Shown: positions 48,840-57,045, numbered from the stretch's first letter. The stretch: DNA of 62,330 nt from Comamonadaceae bacterium (GCA_947378785.1 CANCLK010000113.1:1-62330); one strand, 5' to 3'. Notes: generated from the sequence alone by a model not told the origin. Program-made: numbers and translations.

Positions 48840-49150
48840 TCATTTTGGGCACGGGAGTTTATCCCTCAATATGACATGGCCCGTATTGTCTTGTGAGTTT
48901 CTCCAACTATGGTGCTCGTCATCATGCGAGTGGTAACGATTTGGATAAATAAGTTTCTTTATCCACTTTAAAAATAGCCCATAATCAGACTTTGTTTTGG
49001 CTCGGTAGCTCTCAATCTCGGTACTACCGCAGTCGGGCACTTTAGCTCTTCTGCGTAACCTTGAACAACGACTACTTCATGGCATGATTTGCAGTGATGG
49101 GTGAACTCCATGGAAGTTTTGAACGTTCGCCTCCCTGCGCCTACAATGCA
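48840..49150 (-). pseudogene. Frameshifted zinc-ribbon protein remnant
   Basis: Two overlapping minus-strand frames join into one protein if a single C is restored near 49032: HHCKSCHEVVVVQGYAEELK then CPDCGSTEIESYRAKTKSDY. Two CxxC pairs spaced like a zinc ribbon are thereby completed. As it stands the frame is broken inside the second CxxC. The 540-bp stretch 48734-49272 contains nothing else recognisable. Confidence 0.5.
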
Positions 49151-49272
49151 ATCTGTTGAGTTCCTCATGCACTCTCTCGATGCCCTTTACCCCCCAGTTT
49201 CAGTTCTATTCATCAGTCAGTTTTCACCTTTTACAGATCTGAACTTTTCAAATCTATTTGGCTTTGCGTTAA

Positions 49273-49995
49273 TCAATTCTCCCTATCCCACAAAAGTAGT
49301 GCCTCTTCAGCTTTTCTAATATTTGCTGAAGCTTCAGACCATATCACTTGCATGGCAAAAGAAGAAGACATAGCACGACCTCTGGTTGCAGCTACAGTAG
49401 CAGGATATTTCCTTTTCACCTCGTCAACCAATGCAAAGTTAGAATAAATTTCATCACTATTGTATCTATGGGAATCTCTAATTTTTTGATTCCAAACTGC
49501 TTGAACGTCTTCATAATTATCTATGGCTTTTAAGCAGTACAAATTGAAGTTTTGAATATTTGATGAATTTTTTCCTTGAATAAAGTTTTTTACATCGAAT
49601 TTTGTATCAGAGAAAACGGCAGGATAATCCTTTAAAGTTATTCCAGTTTGAATCCTATTTTCAAATCTCTTCAGACTTTTAAGCACCTCTTTAGCTGAAG
49701 AAGAAAATCTAATTTTTTCCACCCTAATTGCTTCAGCTATTTCGGCCTCAGCTTTAGCTTTTTCTATCTCAACTTTAGCTTTTTCAGCTTCAACTTTACT
49801 TACCTCCTCTTTTATCTTTCTTTCATTTTCCTCTTTAATCATTTTCTGGGTTACTTTATCAAAGCATTCTGCTTTCTTTGTCGCATTTTTAATTGCCTGA
49901 CATTCCTGAAGGCCTGTTAAAGTTTCAGCATTAACAATATGGAATATTGATGCAACTATAATTATATAAATTAGTGTATTGTTTGAAAATTTCAT
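49273..49995 (-). CDS. Secreted coiled-coil protein of unknown function
   Basis: No known family recognised. The 240-residue protein has a signal peptide (about 1-23), a short Cys pair region ECQAIKNATKKAECFDKV, a highly charged helix rich in Glu, Lys and Ala (about 52-95) that should form a coiled coil, and a folded C-terminal part with a few aromatic motifs. It is AT-rich like the other cargo genes and lies convergent to the caspase gene. Exported coiled-coil proteins with an N-terminal C-x-C-F pattern often accompany envelope functions, but no role can be given. Confidence 0.7.
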   Translation of the reverse strand: MKFSNNTLIYIIIVASIFHIVNAETLTGLQECQAIKNATKKAECFDKVTQKMIKEENERKIKEEVSKVEAEKAKVEIEKAKAEAEIAEAIRVEKIRFSSSAKEVLKSLKRFENRIQTGITLKDYPAVFSDTKFDVKNFIQGKNSSNIQNFNLYCLKAIDNYEDVQAVWNQKIRDSHRYNSDEIYSNFALVDEVKRKYPATVAATRGRAMSSSFAMQVIWSEASANIRKAEEALLLWDREN

Positions 49996-50484
49996 TTAGC
50001 ACTTCATATTTTAAAGTAAACATGTCCTCTTAGAGCAGCGAACTCAGTAAGAAAACTCAATTACAGTAGGATTATGGATAACTTGGTTTATATATTTTTA
50101 CAAATTTTACTTTAATTACAATTAGTGTTTTCCTGGCCAAAATCAGCTTAAATCATCGCAAGCACTCATTGGAAATTTGTCTTGGCTTTTAGCAGCTTGC
50201 TTTATAGCTTTTGCCCAGCAAAACACTACTTATAAATACAATGCTTGGTACTGTTGAATTTTACTAAGTACCATCCTAACTGTTTTGAAGTTTATTTAAT
50301 TTAGATTATTTCAATCTACTGTACTTTCTTGTGGAGTTATGCCTCCCCTTTAAGTCCCTTTGGCTTTGGTCCTCTAGCCTTTTCACCAGTGATAAGCCCA
50401 ATCTTACGCCCCAAAGTCTCGAGTTCATAAAGACGTGCCAAGCCCTCTGACCGTTCCTTCCTAATTTGACGGGTTTCAAACCCA

Positions 50485-50530
50485 TGGATTGAAAATCCTT
50501 GTGTCGGTGGTTCGATTCCGCCCCAGGCCA
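50485..50530 (+). pseudogene. 3' fragment of tRNA-Phe(GAA), old attachment site
   Basis: The 46 bp begin with an anticodon stem-loop containing TTGAAAA (GAA anticodon), followed by the variable loop GTGTC, a perfect T arm GGTGG-TTCGATT-CCGCC and the acceptor strand CCAGGCCA. The 5' half of the tRNA is absent and no CCA follows. Such a piece is what integrases that target a tRNA 3' end leave at the far border of an insertion. Confidence 0.75.
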
Positions 50531-50553
50531 TCGTATATAAGTCGTAGCAGGTG

Positions 50554-50585
50554 AAAACGTGCTGCACGAACGTCGCACGTTTTTT
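50554..50585 (+). terminator. Terminator after the tRNA-Phe fragment
   Basis: AAAACGTGC (50554-50562) pairs with GCACGTTTT (50575-50583) around a 12-nt loop and runs into T residues to 50585. A second, bulged hairpin (TTTGA-CGC/GCG-TCAAA) follows directly. On the plus strand it resembles the terminator normally found behind a tRNA gene. Confidence 0.75.
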
Positions 50586-50817
50586 GACACGCTTTGCGTC
50601 AAATCCTTTGGTTTTTCTAGCCAAAGAACTCTCCCCTACTTTCGTATTAGTCGCTTTTAGCACTTTGTATGCTTGATATACAAGGCTTTGGCATTGGCTT
50701 TTTTCACTACTTTGTCAGCAAATTAAGGTAGCCCATTTCTATTTTTGACATTAAACTGTTAGCAGAACTTGTTTATAAATTTTTGTGACTTACATCATTA
50801 AACACTAAGGGTAAAAA

Positions 50818-51309
50818 ATGCGCCTACAAAATATTACATTTTTCGTTTTGTTTTTTTCCATACTTACGTCTACCAATGCTTTTGCTCAAGTTGTTGTCCT
50901 TACTTGCAAATCGAAACTAACGAAAGAATACCTTGATGAATTCCCAAAATTCTGGGAAGGGCAATGCATTAAGTACGCAGGTACAGATTGTGATCGCGCA
51001 CAGGAAGCAAGAGATCAGGTCAAACTTTGTGTGGAATCAAAATTACCTTACTCACACAAACGAGAGTACACGTTTGATAAAAAAGCATTAAGCGATCGAA
51101 ATGAGTCATGGGCAGAAATAGTTAACCAAACTTGCTGGGGATCTAATGACCTATCCAGAAATAAAATTACAGCAACAGCATCTGTGATTTCATTTACTCA
51201 AGATAAATCTACATTTAATGTTGATCGAGCAACCCTAAATGGTGGTTGGAGAGAATTAAGAGATTGGCAATGCGATGTTAAGGAAAAGATACTGAAGAAT
51301 AAGATCTAA
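50818..51309 (+). CDS. Secreted cysteine-containing protein of unknown function
   Basis: No family recognised. The 163-residue protein has a clear signal peptide (MRLQNITFFVLFFSILTSTNAFA), after which six cysteines are spread through a small soluble domain (VLTCKSK, GQCIKYAGTDCDRA, QTCWGSN, WQCDVKE), suggesting disulfide bonds in the periplasm. The start at 50818 directly follows an AAAAATG context with a weak ribosome site. It is flanked by the tRNA-Phe fragment and an integrase remnant, so it may be cargo of an older element. Confidence 0.65.
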   Translation: MRLQNITFFVLFFSILTSTNAFAQVVVLTCKSKLTKEYLDEFPKFWEGQCIKYAGTDCDRAQEARDQVKLCVESKLPYSHKREYTFDKKALSDRNESWAEIVNQTCWGSNDLSRNKITATASVISFTQDKSTFNVDRATLNGGWRELRDWQCDVKEKILKNKI

Positions 51310-51401
51310 TCAGTTTCTGTTGAAATTTAGATAAACAGAAAAATGTAAAGATAAATGCCAATCTACTTTCACTGAGAAATTGTTTCTAGCACTCGTTTTT
51401 A

Positions 51402-51611
51402 ATGAAAGTCTCAGTCACGCTAGTCAACGAAAAACTTGCCCACGCAAGGGGTGGTGAGGTTGTTCTCTACAAGCGTAGCGACAGCACTCGTTGGCAAGCA
51501 CGATTCAAACTCAAAGACTTGAAATGGCACAGAGTTGCAACTAAGTATCCGTCACCCGTTCGGCTAAACCAAACTTGCTTTACTTCAAATTCAAAGTGTT
51601 TCATAATATGA
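51402..51611 (+). pseudogene. N-terminal fragment of a tyrosine recombinase
   Basis: The first 45-50 codons read as the N-terminal DNA-binding end of a phage-type integrase (VVLYKRSDSTRWQARFKLKD, then WHRVATK). After about 51545 the frame turns into non-homologous sequence and stops. The catalytic domain is missing. With the tRNA-Phe fragment about 0.9 kb upstream it marks an older, mostly deleted insertion. Confidence 0.7.
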
Positions 51612-51625
51612 AATATTGGAGGGCT

Positions 51626-52057
51626 ATGGATAAATATCTTATGACTGCTGGAGGAAAAATTACCTGTTTGAGATGCACGGCTAAATCTACCAGATCAGGT
51701 AACCAGTGTCGAAAACCTGCATTGAAGTTGAGTCGAACCCAAAAATGTCAAACTCATGGGGGTAGAAATAAAGGACCAATTACTGTGGAAGGTAAAGCCA
51801 GGTCAGCAGCGGCACATATTAAGACAGGCTTGTACACCCGACAAGCCATCATGGAACGGTCACAGAAACTGACTCAGATGCTCCAACTTGAGGACGTAAT
51901 GCATGTTTTAAAAATGACCACGGCAACTCGGACAAGAGGGCGAAAACCGTTGGGTTACAAGCGACTCATAACCATTAAAGATGTTGTGCTTTTTGCGTTG
52001 GACAAAGAACTAAACAGGGGTGCAGACTCAGGCGCTGTCGCTGTCAAAAATAACTGA
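51626..52057 (+). CDS. HGG-motif zinc-binding protein of mobile elements
   Basis: This 143-residue basic protein has a short Cys/His cluster at its N-terminus: CLRCTAKSTRSGNQCRKPAL then CQTHGGRNKGPITVEGKARS. The pattern HGG-x3-GP-x-T-x-EGKAR is shared by many small proteins in phages and integrative elements (HGGxSTG-type), whose function is unknown; the conserved Cys and His suggest a zinc site. I chose the ATG at 51626, which has GGAGGG just upstream although at short spacing; 51641 is possible. A CCTCCT/AGGAGG hairpin follows the stop. Confidence 0.7.
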   Translation: MDKYLMTAGGKITCLRCTAKSTRSGNQCRKPALKLSRTQKCQTHGGRNKGPITVEGKARSAAAHIKTGLYTRQAIMERSQKLTQMLQLEDVMHVLKMTTATRTRGRKPLGYKRLITIKDVVLFALDKELNRGADSGAVAVKNN

Positions 52058-52102
52058 TTCAAAGCATCAACCGATGAGAACACCTCCTTTAACAGGAGGG
52101 GT

Positions 52103-52395
52103 TTCTGTCCCTTCTGTCGAGTGTATATAAGGCGGGGGGGGGTGCTTTCTTCCTCTCTTGAAAAATAAATATTTACCTACCTGCACCTGACAGAAGTAAT
52201 AATTAGAACCGCTTAAGTCAATTCCAAGTTGGTGCACCAACTTCCGTCCCCTTTTGTCAGGCGCTTTCTGGTGTATTTAAGAGTCATGGGGCTTCTGTCC
52301 CTTTTGTCGGATGCCTTCTGGTGTTTATTTGAATTTTTCTATATATATATATATTAAAAATACACCTTATATGGCCCGACAAAAGGGTACAGAAC
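52103..52395. repeat. Iteron-like repeats, candidate replication origin
   Basis: A unit close to TTCTGTCCCTTTTGTCGG occurs three times directly (52103-52120, 52242-52261, 52293-52310) and once inverted (52375-52395, up to the stop of the primase gene). The two middle units share an extension ending in TTCTGGTGTATTTA. Between them are a perfect 18-bp palindrome (52226-52243), a G9 run (52134-52142) and a (TA)n and A-rich tract (52340-52366) suited to melting. The placement beside a primase/helicase gene suggests an element origin. Confidence 0.6.
52226..52243. repeat. 18-bp perfect palindrome in candidate origin
   Basis: AAGTTGGTGCACCAACTT is a perfect palindrome just before the second iteron-like unit. 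It could bind a dimeric protein, for example the AlpA-type or replication protein of the element. Confidence 0.6.
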
Positions 52396-54752
52396 TAGGC
52401 TGGTGCTAGTAATGAGGGGTGGATGAATATGTGCCGCTTTGGTCGTCCCTCCGTTTTGACTTCAACATCACGGATATACCCGTGAGTTTTCAGCAAGCTT
52501 AAGGCTCCTTCAACTTCAGCAGACTTTGTGAGTCCCTCCCACTCTTTACGCATGACATCATCTCTAGGGTTAAAGCCATCCACGACCTGACCTTTTCTGA
52601 TCCGATGCAACAACTCATGCGCAGAAACAATGTCCCCTCTAGTGGTAGCCGCATAAATCCTCTCGGCATGCTTATTGTAGAAAACCAAAAGCTCTGTTGC
52701 TTTTTCAAGCGCTGAGTCACTTATCTCCAAACATTGAGGGTCTTCTGCAAGTGCAATGATTAAAGCCAATTTAGGTAATGTCCCACGATATTTACCCCGA
52801 TGTGATGAAAGCACTGGGTTATTGAGCCCACTTTTCCTGAGTTTATTTTCAAGCCTTATTAGAAAGTCATTAAAACGTTCTTGCGCTTCAGCACTGAACT
52901 TCAGCTTTCTAGGAACAATACGGTTTGTCAGTCCATCTCGTGGAAGTGGCCAGTTGTCACACGCTTCAAATACATTCATTGCGGCTTGAATTGCCTTAGG
53001 GTTGGGCTTAGAGTCCGTTAAAACAAAGTCAGCATCGATCGACGGCTGTATACCCAACTGAAAAAGTCTTTGTATATACCCATCATCGTTGCCTCCATAT
53101 TTAAGTTCACGAAGGTACTTTTCCACCTTTGCCGGTTGTAAGTTACCAAATATAGCTAATCGGGGAGCCTCGGCTACAGAACTTCCTCTTGAGATTCGAT
53201 CATTACCGTAGTCCTCTTTGGCATCATAGAACTGAAGTTCCTGAGCCCTTGCATTCTCATAGCCCTCTTTACGCATTTGAGAGACATGGCCATCAAACTC
53301 ATCTCTTGCTAAAAGACACCCGTTGGGGTTGTCAATAAGAATTTCAAGTCTTGCCTCAGGTGTAGCATCAGTCACAGTATGCCGTTTTTTAACTGGTGGT
53401 TTGATTTGTTTAATTGAATCTAACTCCTTACGCGCCCCCCACTCATCCCCACTCTTCATCATTTTCTTGGCCTTTTGTTCCGCCGCAGACGCTTTCAACT
53501 TATTGATCTGCTCATCACCAAGCCATATTTCATGCTGTTTTAAGTAATCCAACTGGACTCTATATTCCAGTTCATGGATAAAGTAAAGCCCCGCCTTCAT
53601 TGCAGGAGACTTCAGCATGGCAGGAGGCAAGATGCTGACGCCCCAAAGATTTGGATACTCAAACCAACTACTATCGTATAGCTTAGGTTGTACAGTAACT
53701 TTTTTCCCAATGACACTTCCAAAGGATATTAATAAAGGAGTAGCAATCATCTCAGGAGGGACCTGCATGCGGTTGGCACAGTCTTCAACGTAAGCTTTAA
53801 AAGGTTCAGGAAGTACCCTGCAGTCCATCTTGGGTGGTACTGGGTATTTGGGGGGTAGCGGAGTGGGGGCCTCCCACTCACCCACCACTATTTCCTTGGT
53901 TTCAGCCTCGCCCTGACCATACCTATCAAGAAGTCCTTGCACCTCCTCAATTGGTAATGGCTGGGCAAAACGTTGGAAATTGGCTTCAAATGCAAGCGTT
54001 GCAATTTCCCCAGTTGAACACCCATTCACCCTATTGTGTCCGATGAACGACAACATGGTTGAGTTTCTATTTCCCTCTTCAATTTTGCTCTCAGGCCACC
54101 CAGTCCACTTCGGTTGAGAAAGAAGGTGTGACAACATGCGCTCCGTGGAGCCAGACACTATTTTAGTTTTTGGCCGAAATGTAGCCAACAGAGCATCCAC
54201 GTCTAAGGCAGCGCCCGTAAAAATCCAAGCATCCGCTTGCCTCGGAGCACAAAAACACGGTTGTTCATTGTTGTAGGTACTTTTGTCAAACTTAACAAAA
54301 TCAATCCCTAGAGTGCGCCTTTGTTCCACCTCAAGTGCAAGCCCTAGCTGCACTCCTTCATCCCTGTTTACAGGCCTTGATAACTCATAAATGATCCTGG
54401 CCCTTGGTGTCTCCTCAGTGTGTCTCCAAGTAGTGTGAACAAAACAGCTTTGAGTCTTAATATGCCCCAGATGCCTCTTGAACGCGTCAGCGTCTTTGTA
54501 TCCATCTGCGTCTTGACACAGGAACCTTCGGTCACTAGCGTGGGTTAAAAGCCTATAGTGGCCCTCTAGGGGGTACTTGGTTTCATTATGGTGCTTCCCC
54601 TTCTTTAAGGGGCCACATATATATTGTTGCCCTTTTGCATCTGCTCGATCTTCAAGAAACACTTGAGTAAATTCTTCAAAGGAGCCGACTTCAAGTTGAA
54701 CAGGCGAGTTATCGTATTGACTAGATCCTCGTGAGTATTTAATTGGAAACAT
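52395..54752 (-). CDS. Primase-like / DUF3987 helicase-like replication protein
   Basis: The 785-residue protein is probably the element's replication initiator. The N-terminal third (about 40-240) resembles archaeo-eukaryotic-type primases in phages and satellites (a TPRARIIYELSRPV segment, then GIDFVKFD and an FCAPRQADAW end). The C-terminal half is a DUF3987/YfjI-type domain: VPPEMIATPLLISFGSVIGK, a modified P-loop-like LKSPAMKAG, GCLLARDEFDGHVSQM, and DRISRGSSVAEAPRLAIFG. It starts inside the end of the upstream gene (14-bp overlap). The candidate origin begins at its stop codon. Domain calls are by motif. Confidence 0.78.
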   Translation of the reverse strand: MFPIKYSRGSSQYDNSPVQLEVGSFEEFTQVFLEDRADAKGQQYICGPLKKGKHHNETKYPLEGHYRLLTHASDRRFLCQDADGYKDADAFKRHLGHIKTQSCFVHTTWRHTEETPRARIIYELSRPVNRDEGVQLGLALEVEQRRTLGIDFVKFDKSTYNNEQPCFCAPRQADAWIFTGAALDVDALLATFRPKTKIVSGSTERMLSHLLSQPKWTGWPESKIEEGNRNSTMLSFIGHNRVNGCSTGEIATLAFEANFQRFAQPLPIEEVQGLLDRYGQGEAETKEIVVGEWEAPTPLPPKYPVPPKMDCRVLPEPFKAYVEDCANRMQVPPEMIATPLLISFGSVIGKKVTVQPKLYDSSWFEYPNLWGVSILPPAMLKSPAMKAGLYFIHELEYRVQLDYLKQHEIWLGDEQINKLKASAAEQKAKKMMKSGDEWGARKELDSIKQIKPPVKKRHTVTDATPEARLEILIDNPNGCLLARDEFDGHVSQMRKEGYENARAQELQFYDAKEDYGNDRISRGSSVAEAPRLAIFGNLQPAKVEKYLRELKYGGNDDGYIQRLFQLGIQPSIDADFVLTDSKPNPKAIQAAMNVFEACDNWPLPRDGLTNRIVPRKLKFSAEAQERFNDFLIRLENKLRKSGLNNPVLSSHRGKYRGTLPKLALIIALAEDPQCLEISDSALEKATELLVFYNKHAERIYAATTRGDIVSAHELLHRIRKGQVVDGFNPRDDVMRKEWEGLTKSAEVEGALSLLKTHGYIRDVEVKTEGRPKRHIFIHPSLLAPA

Positions 54753-55410
54753 AGCGCACTCCCATATTTGTATCGTGGCTAGGCTCTCCAGAGTTACCAT
54801 AACTAATTGCTGGAACACAACTTAAATAAACTTGGCCAGTCTCAATGTTGAACCCACACAGTAAAACTAGTGAAGTTCGAATCAACTTACAGTTTTCCAA
54901 CACACCCGTGATGTACTTTAAGTCTTTCGCGCCCACACATGCGTCAATAAGTTTTTGAAGCGTACGCCCGTGCTCTTGCCCCCCTCGTCGTATGTGCTCC
55001 CAAACACGATCATCCACCAGCTGTTGTATTGCACCTTTACTCATCGCGTACTCGGGGACCTGGACACCATTGCCCCCAAAAATCGCTAACTGCCCCCTAT
55101 CCCACGCAAAAAAGAAGCCCGCAGCCCCTGCATGACTTGGTGGCAACACGAAAGTCTGTGCATTTCTCTCGGTTGGGCATGTGTTTAAAAGAGTTTGGGC
55201 CCGCTCCGGTAGTGCACCCAAAATATAACTAGAGACAGCTTGAGCGTGCCCCTTCCTAAATGCAAAAGAAAACGCTGAGTTCTTTCTGCTATCAAGACCC
55301 AGTTCGGCCTCTAAAAATGCTCTATCAATTGTGTTGTCAAAGCCCGGATTGCTCCAAGGCGACACTAAATTTCCTTGCCCATTTTGGGCGTTAAAGTTAA
55401 AATAAGACAT
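54739..55410 (-). CDS. Element protein of unknown function upstream of the primase
   Basis: No family recognised. The 223-residue soluble protein has no signal peptide or membrane segment. Notable stretches are GHAQAVSSYILGALPERAQTL and a histidine-containing helix VWEHIRRGGQEHGRTLQKL. The ATG at 55410 has a GGAG ribosome site 7 nt upstream, so the frame extension to 55500 through the hairpins is rejected. Its end overlaps the primase start, implying coupled translation and perhaps a role in replication. Confidence 0.65.
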   Translation of the reverse strand: MSYFNFNAQNGQGNLVSPWSNPGFDNTIDRAFLEAELGLDSRKNSAFSFAFRKGHAQAVSSYILGALPERAQTLLNTCPTERNAQTFVLPPSHAGAAGFFFAWDRGQLAIFGGNGVQVPEYAMSKGAIQQLVDDRVWEHIRRGGQEHGRTLQKLIDACVGAKDLKYITGVLENCKLIRTSLVLLCGFNIETGQVYLSCVPAISYGNSGEPSHDTNMGVRYVSN

Positions 55411-55423
55411 TGAAATGCTCCAG

Positions 55424-55490
55424 TGTTGACCCCTCGTGAATTGGGGGGCAAAGTTAGATCTAACCCCCGTTGATGCGGGGGTTTCCTTTT
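55424..55490. promoter_or_regulatory. Two competing hairpins ahead of the replication operon
   Basis: AACCCCCG (55462-55469) and CGGGGGTT (55476-55483) form one stem; on the plus strand TTTCCTTTT follows, as in a terminator. On the minus strand the same G-run can instead pair with CCCCC at 55443-55447 across the palindrome GTTAGATCTAAC (55453-55464). The two folds exclude each other in the leader of the 55410 gene. Confidence 0.45.
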
Positions 55491-55737
55491 GGAGCTTCAA
55501 AAATATTTGTGCGACAGATACAAACGCGGGCTGTCGATCCCGTTTAGAACCGAAAGGGTTCCTGATATATTTTTAAAGCAAATTTTGTACTAGCTTATTT
55601 GTGCGGCACTAGCGAGCCGAGTTTATTTGTCAAAATTTAATTTTGACCACCGCTGTTACTTGTTTGCACCGTGCAGTTTTGTTGGCGTACTGCTGGACGA
55701 TTTCGGTACTACAAGTTTTAGTCGGCTGCCACAAGAT

Positions 55738-55932
55738 TCAAACCGTCGCCGTTTCCTGTGCTTTGGCCCTTTGTTCGAGCCATTGTTTTAGTTGGTCTTC
55801 TGGCCACCCGCGAGCTTTGCTGGTCAACATTACTCCCGTTGGAAAATTTCCCTTTTTCATGTGCGCATAAATTGTGGAAGTTTTGAGTCCCGTAATCTCA
55901 CACACGCCCGAAATCCTATAAATCTTATTCAT
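55738..55932 (-). CDS. AlpA-family regulator
   Basis: This 64-residue winged-helix protein of the AlpA/excisionase-like class has the pattern YRISGVCEITGLKTSTIYAHMKKG at the N-terminus, PTGVMLTSKARGWPEDQLKQWL and a short tail. In P4-like and other elements AlpA activates the integrase or acts as excision factor. It lies downstream of the integrase on the same strand with its own strong promoter. The 237 bp to the next gene contain no frame. Confidence 0.9.
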   Translation of the reverse strand: MNKIYRISGVCEITGLKTSTIYAHMKKGNFPTGVMLTSKARGWPEDQLKQWLEQRAKAQETATV

Positions 55933-55983
55933 AGACGTCCCTTAGTTTTTAATTACAAAGTCTTCTGTTACCTTGCATTACCA

Positions 55984-56012
55984 ACTATATACAGTGTTTG
56001 TTATGTTTTCAA
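55984..56012 (-). promoter_or_regulatory. Strong promoter for alpA-like gene
   Basis: Minus-strand TTGAAA (56007-56012) and TATAGT (55984-55989) are spaced by exactly 17 bp, close to consensus. Transcription should start near 55977, about 45 nt ahead of the ATG. Confidence 0.65.
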
Positions 56013-56049
56013 CCCACTCCCGCTTATCGCCCTACACTTTATATGGGAT

Positions 56050-57033
56050 TTATCCCAGTTTTCTGGCAAGGTCTTTTGCTGAGGGCTTGTAGTAATGTTT
56101 TAACACCATGAGACTTTTGTGTCCGCTCACAGCTGCCAGCTCAATCACGTTGGGCAGTTTGTCGGCCATATTGGTAATTGCCGTGCGTCTCAAGTCATGG
56201 AACCGTACACCTTCTAAGCCAGCTCGCGCAACCCCACGAACGAACGCAGCATCAAGAGTAAAAAACTTCACTGGAATGACCAAACCACTTATATGCCTTG
56301 GCAAATCTCCCAGAACCTGTAATGCAACGGTTGACAACGGCACTGTGCGCGAGTCTCCATTTTTAGTATCGGGTAGAAACGCTATCCTATTTACCAAGTC
56401 AATCTGATCCCAACGTAACGATAGCAACTCTCCTCTACGCATGGCTGTGTAAAGCGCAAGTTGAACAGCTGGCCGAGTCCAATGACTCCTTCTCCCCCGA
56501 GGCTCAAGCGCTTGCAGTAATTTTGAAACTTCCGTATCTGTCAGTACGCGTGTTCTTGGTTTGGGGGTTTGGGGCTTCTTAACCATCTGTACCGGATTGG
56601 GTATGTTAATCCCCCATTCACGCCGTGCATGATTGATGATCGAGGATAGGTAAGCCAACTCCCGTATGACAGTTCCACTACTGACCTCCTTGAGACGTAC
56701 GTCTCTGTAAGCCCCAATCCGTGCTGCGCTTAGGTTTGCCATATTCAACCCAGCAATAGGTTTGCGTATCAGGGCTTTGAGCCTGATGGTGTCTTCTGAT
56801 GCACCTTTCATCGTCGGCGTGACCTCAAGCAAATACCGCTCGATCAACGCCCCTAAGGTTGTACGCTGCGCCTCATCAATACTAACAAATTGACCTTTAT
56901 CCATCTCAAACTCTAAGGCTCTTGCCCAACGTTCTGCGTCTTGTTTGTTCTGAAAAGTCTTAGTAGTGTCGGGGTAACCTTGTCTGCGTACACGGGCTTG
57001 CCAGCCCTTGCCGTGTTGTCTGAAAGATGCCAT
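56050..57033 (-). CDS. int: Tyrosine recombinase (integrase) of the moaC element
   Basis: This 327-residue integrase has an N-terminal arm-binding domain (SFRQHGKGWQARVRRQGYP), a core-binding helical domain, and a catalytic domain with Arg199 in TAMRRGELLSL, Lys224, the HxxR pair His279-Arg282 in RFHDLRRTA, His305 in SGHKS and the nucleophile Tyr314 in LKHYYKP. All catalytic residues are present. The ATG has a GGAG ribosome site. It lies 75 bp from the moaC stop, same strand, next to attR. Confidence 0.96.
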   Translation of the reverse strand: MASFRQHGKGWQARVRRQGYPDTTKTFQNKQDAERWARALEFEMDKGQFVSIDEAQRTTLGALIERYLLEVTPTMKGASEDTIRLKALIRKPIAGLNMANLSAARIGAYRDVRLKEVSSGTVIRELAYLSSIINHARREWGINIPNPVQMVKKPQTPKPRTRVLTDTEVSKLLQALEPRGRRSHWTRPAVQLALYTAMRRGELLSLRWDQIDLVNRIAFLPDTKNGDSRTVPLSTVALQVLGDLPRHISGLVIPVKFFTLDAAFVRGVARAGLEGVRFHDLRRTAITNMADKLPNVIELAAVSGHKSLMVLKHYYKPSAKDLARKLG

Positions 57034-57045
57034 ATCTGCTCCTGA

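Larger units (their letters stand above)
49996..50817. other. AT-rich intergenic stretch with tRNA remnant
   Basis: 49996-50305 contains only AT-rich sequence. 50306-50663 has minus-strand frames of 98 and 108 codons that run through the tRNA-Phe fragment and so are unlikely to be genes as drawn. The part 50337-50460 (KERSEGLARLYELETLGRKI) looks protein-like and might be a gene remnant. A terminator lies at 50554-50585. Confidence 0.45.

Noticed and set aside
48840-49168. Two separate 66-residue genes
   Set aside because: They overlap in adjacent frames and only make a sensible Cys-pair protein when joined by one restored base.
50461-50530. A complete tRNA gene
   Set aside because: The D arm and 5' acceptor strand are missing and the sequence upstream does not pair with the acceptor end.
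50306-50663. Minus-strand frames of 98 and 108 codons as genes
   Set aside because: Both read antisense through the tRNA-Phe fragment and terminator; at most the 50337-50460 part is a gene remnant.
52103-52395. CRISPR array
   Set aside because: Only three direct units with unequal spacing and one inverted unit, no cas genes; the pattern fits iterons better. No CRISPR array was found anywhere in the window.
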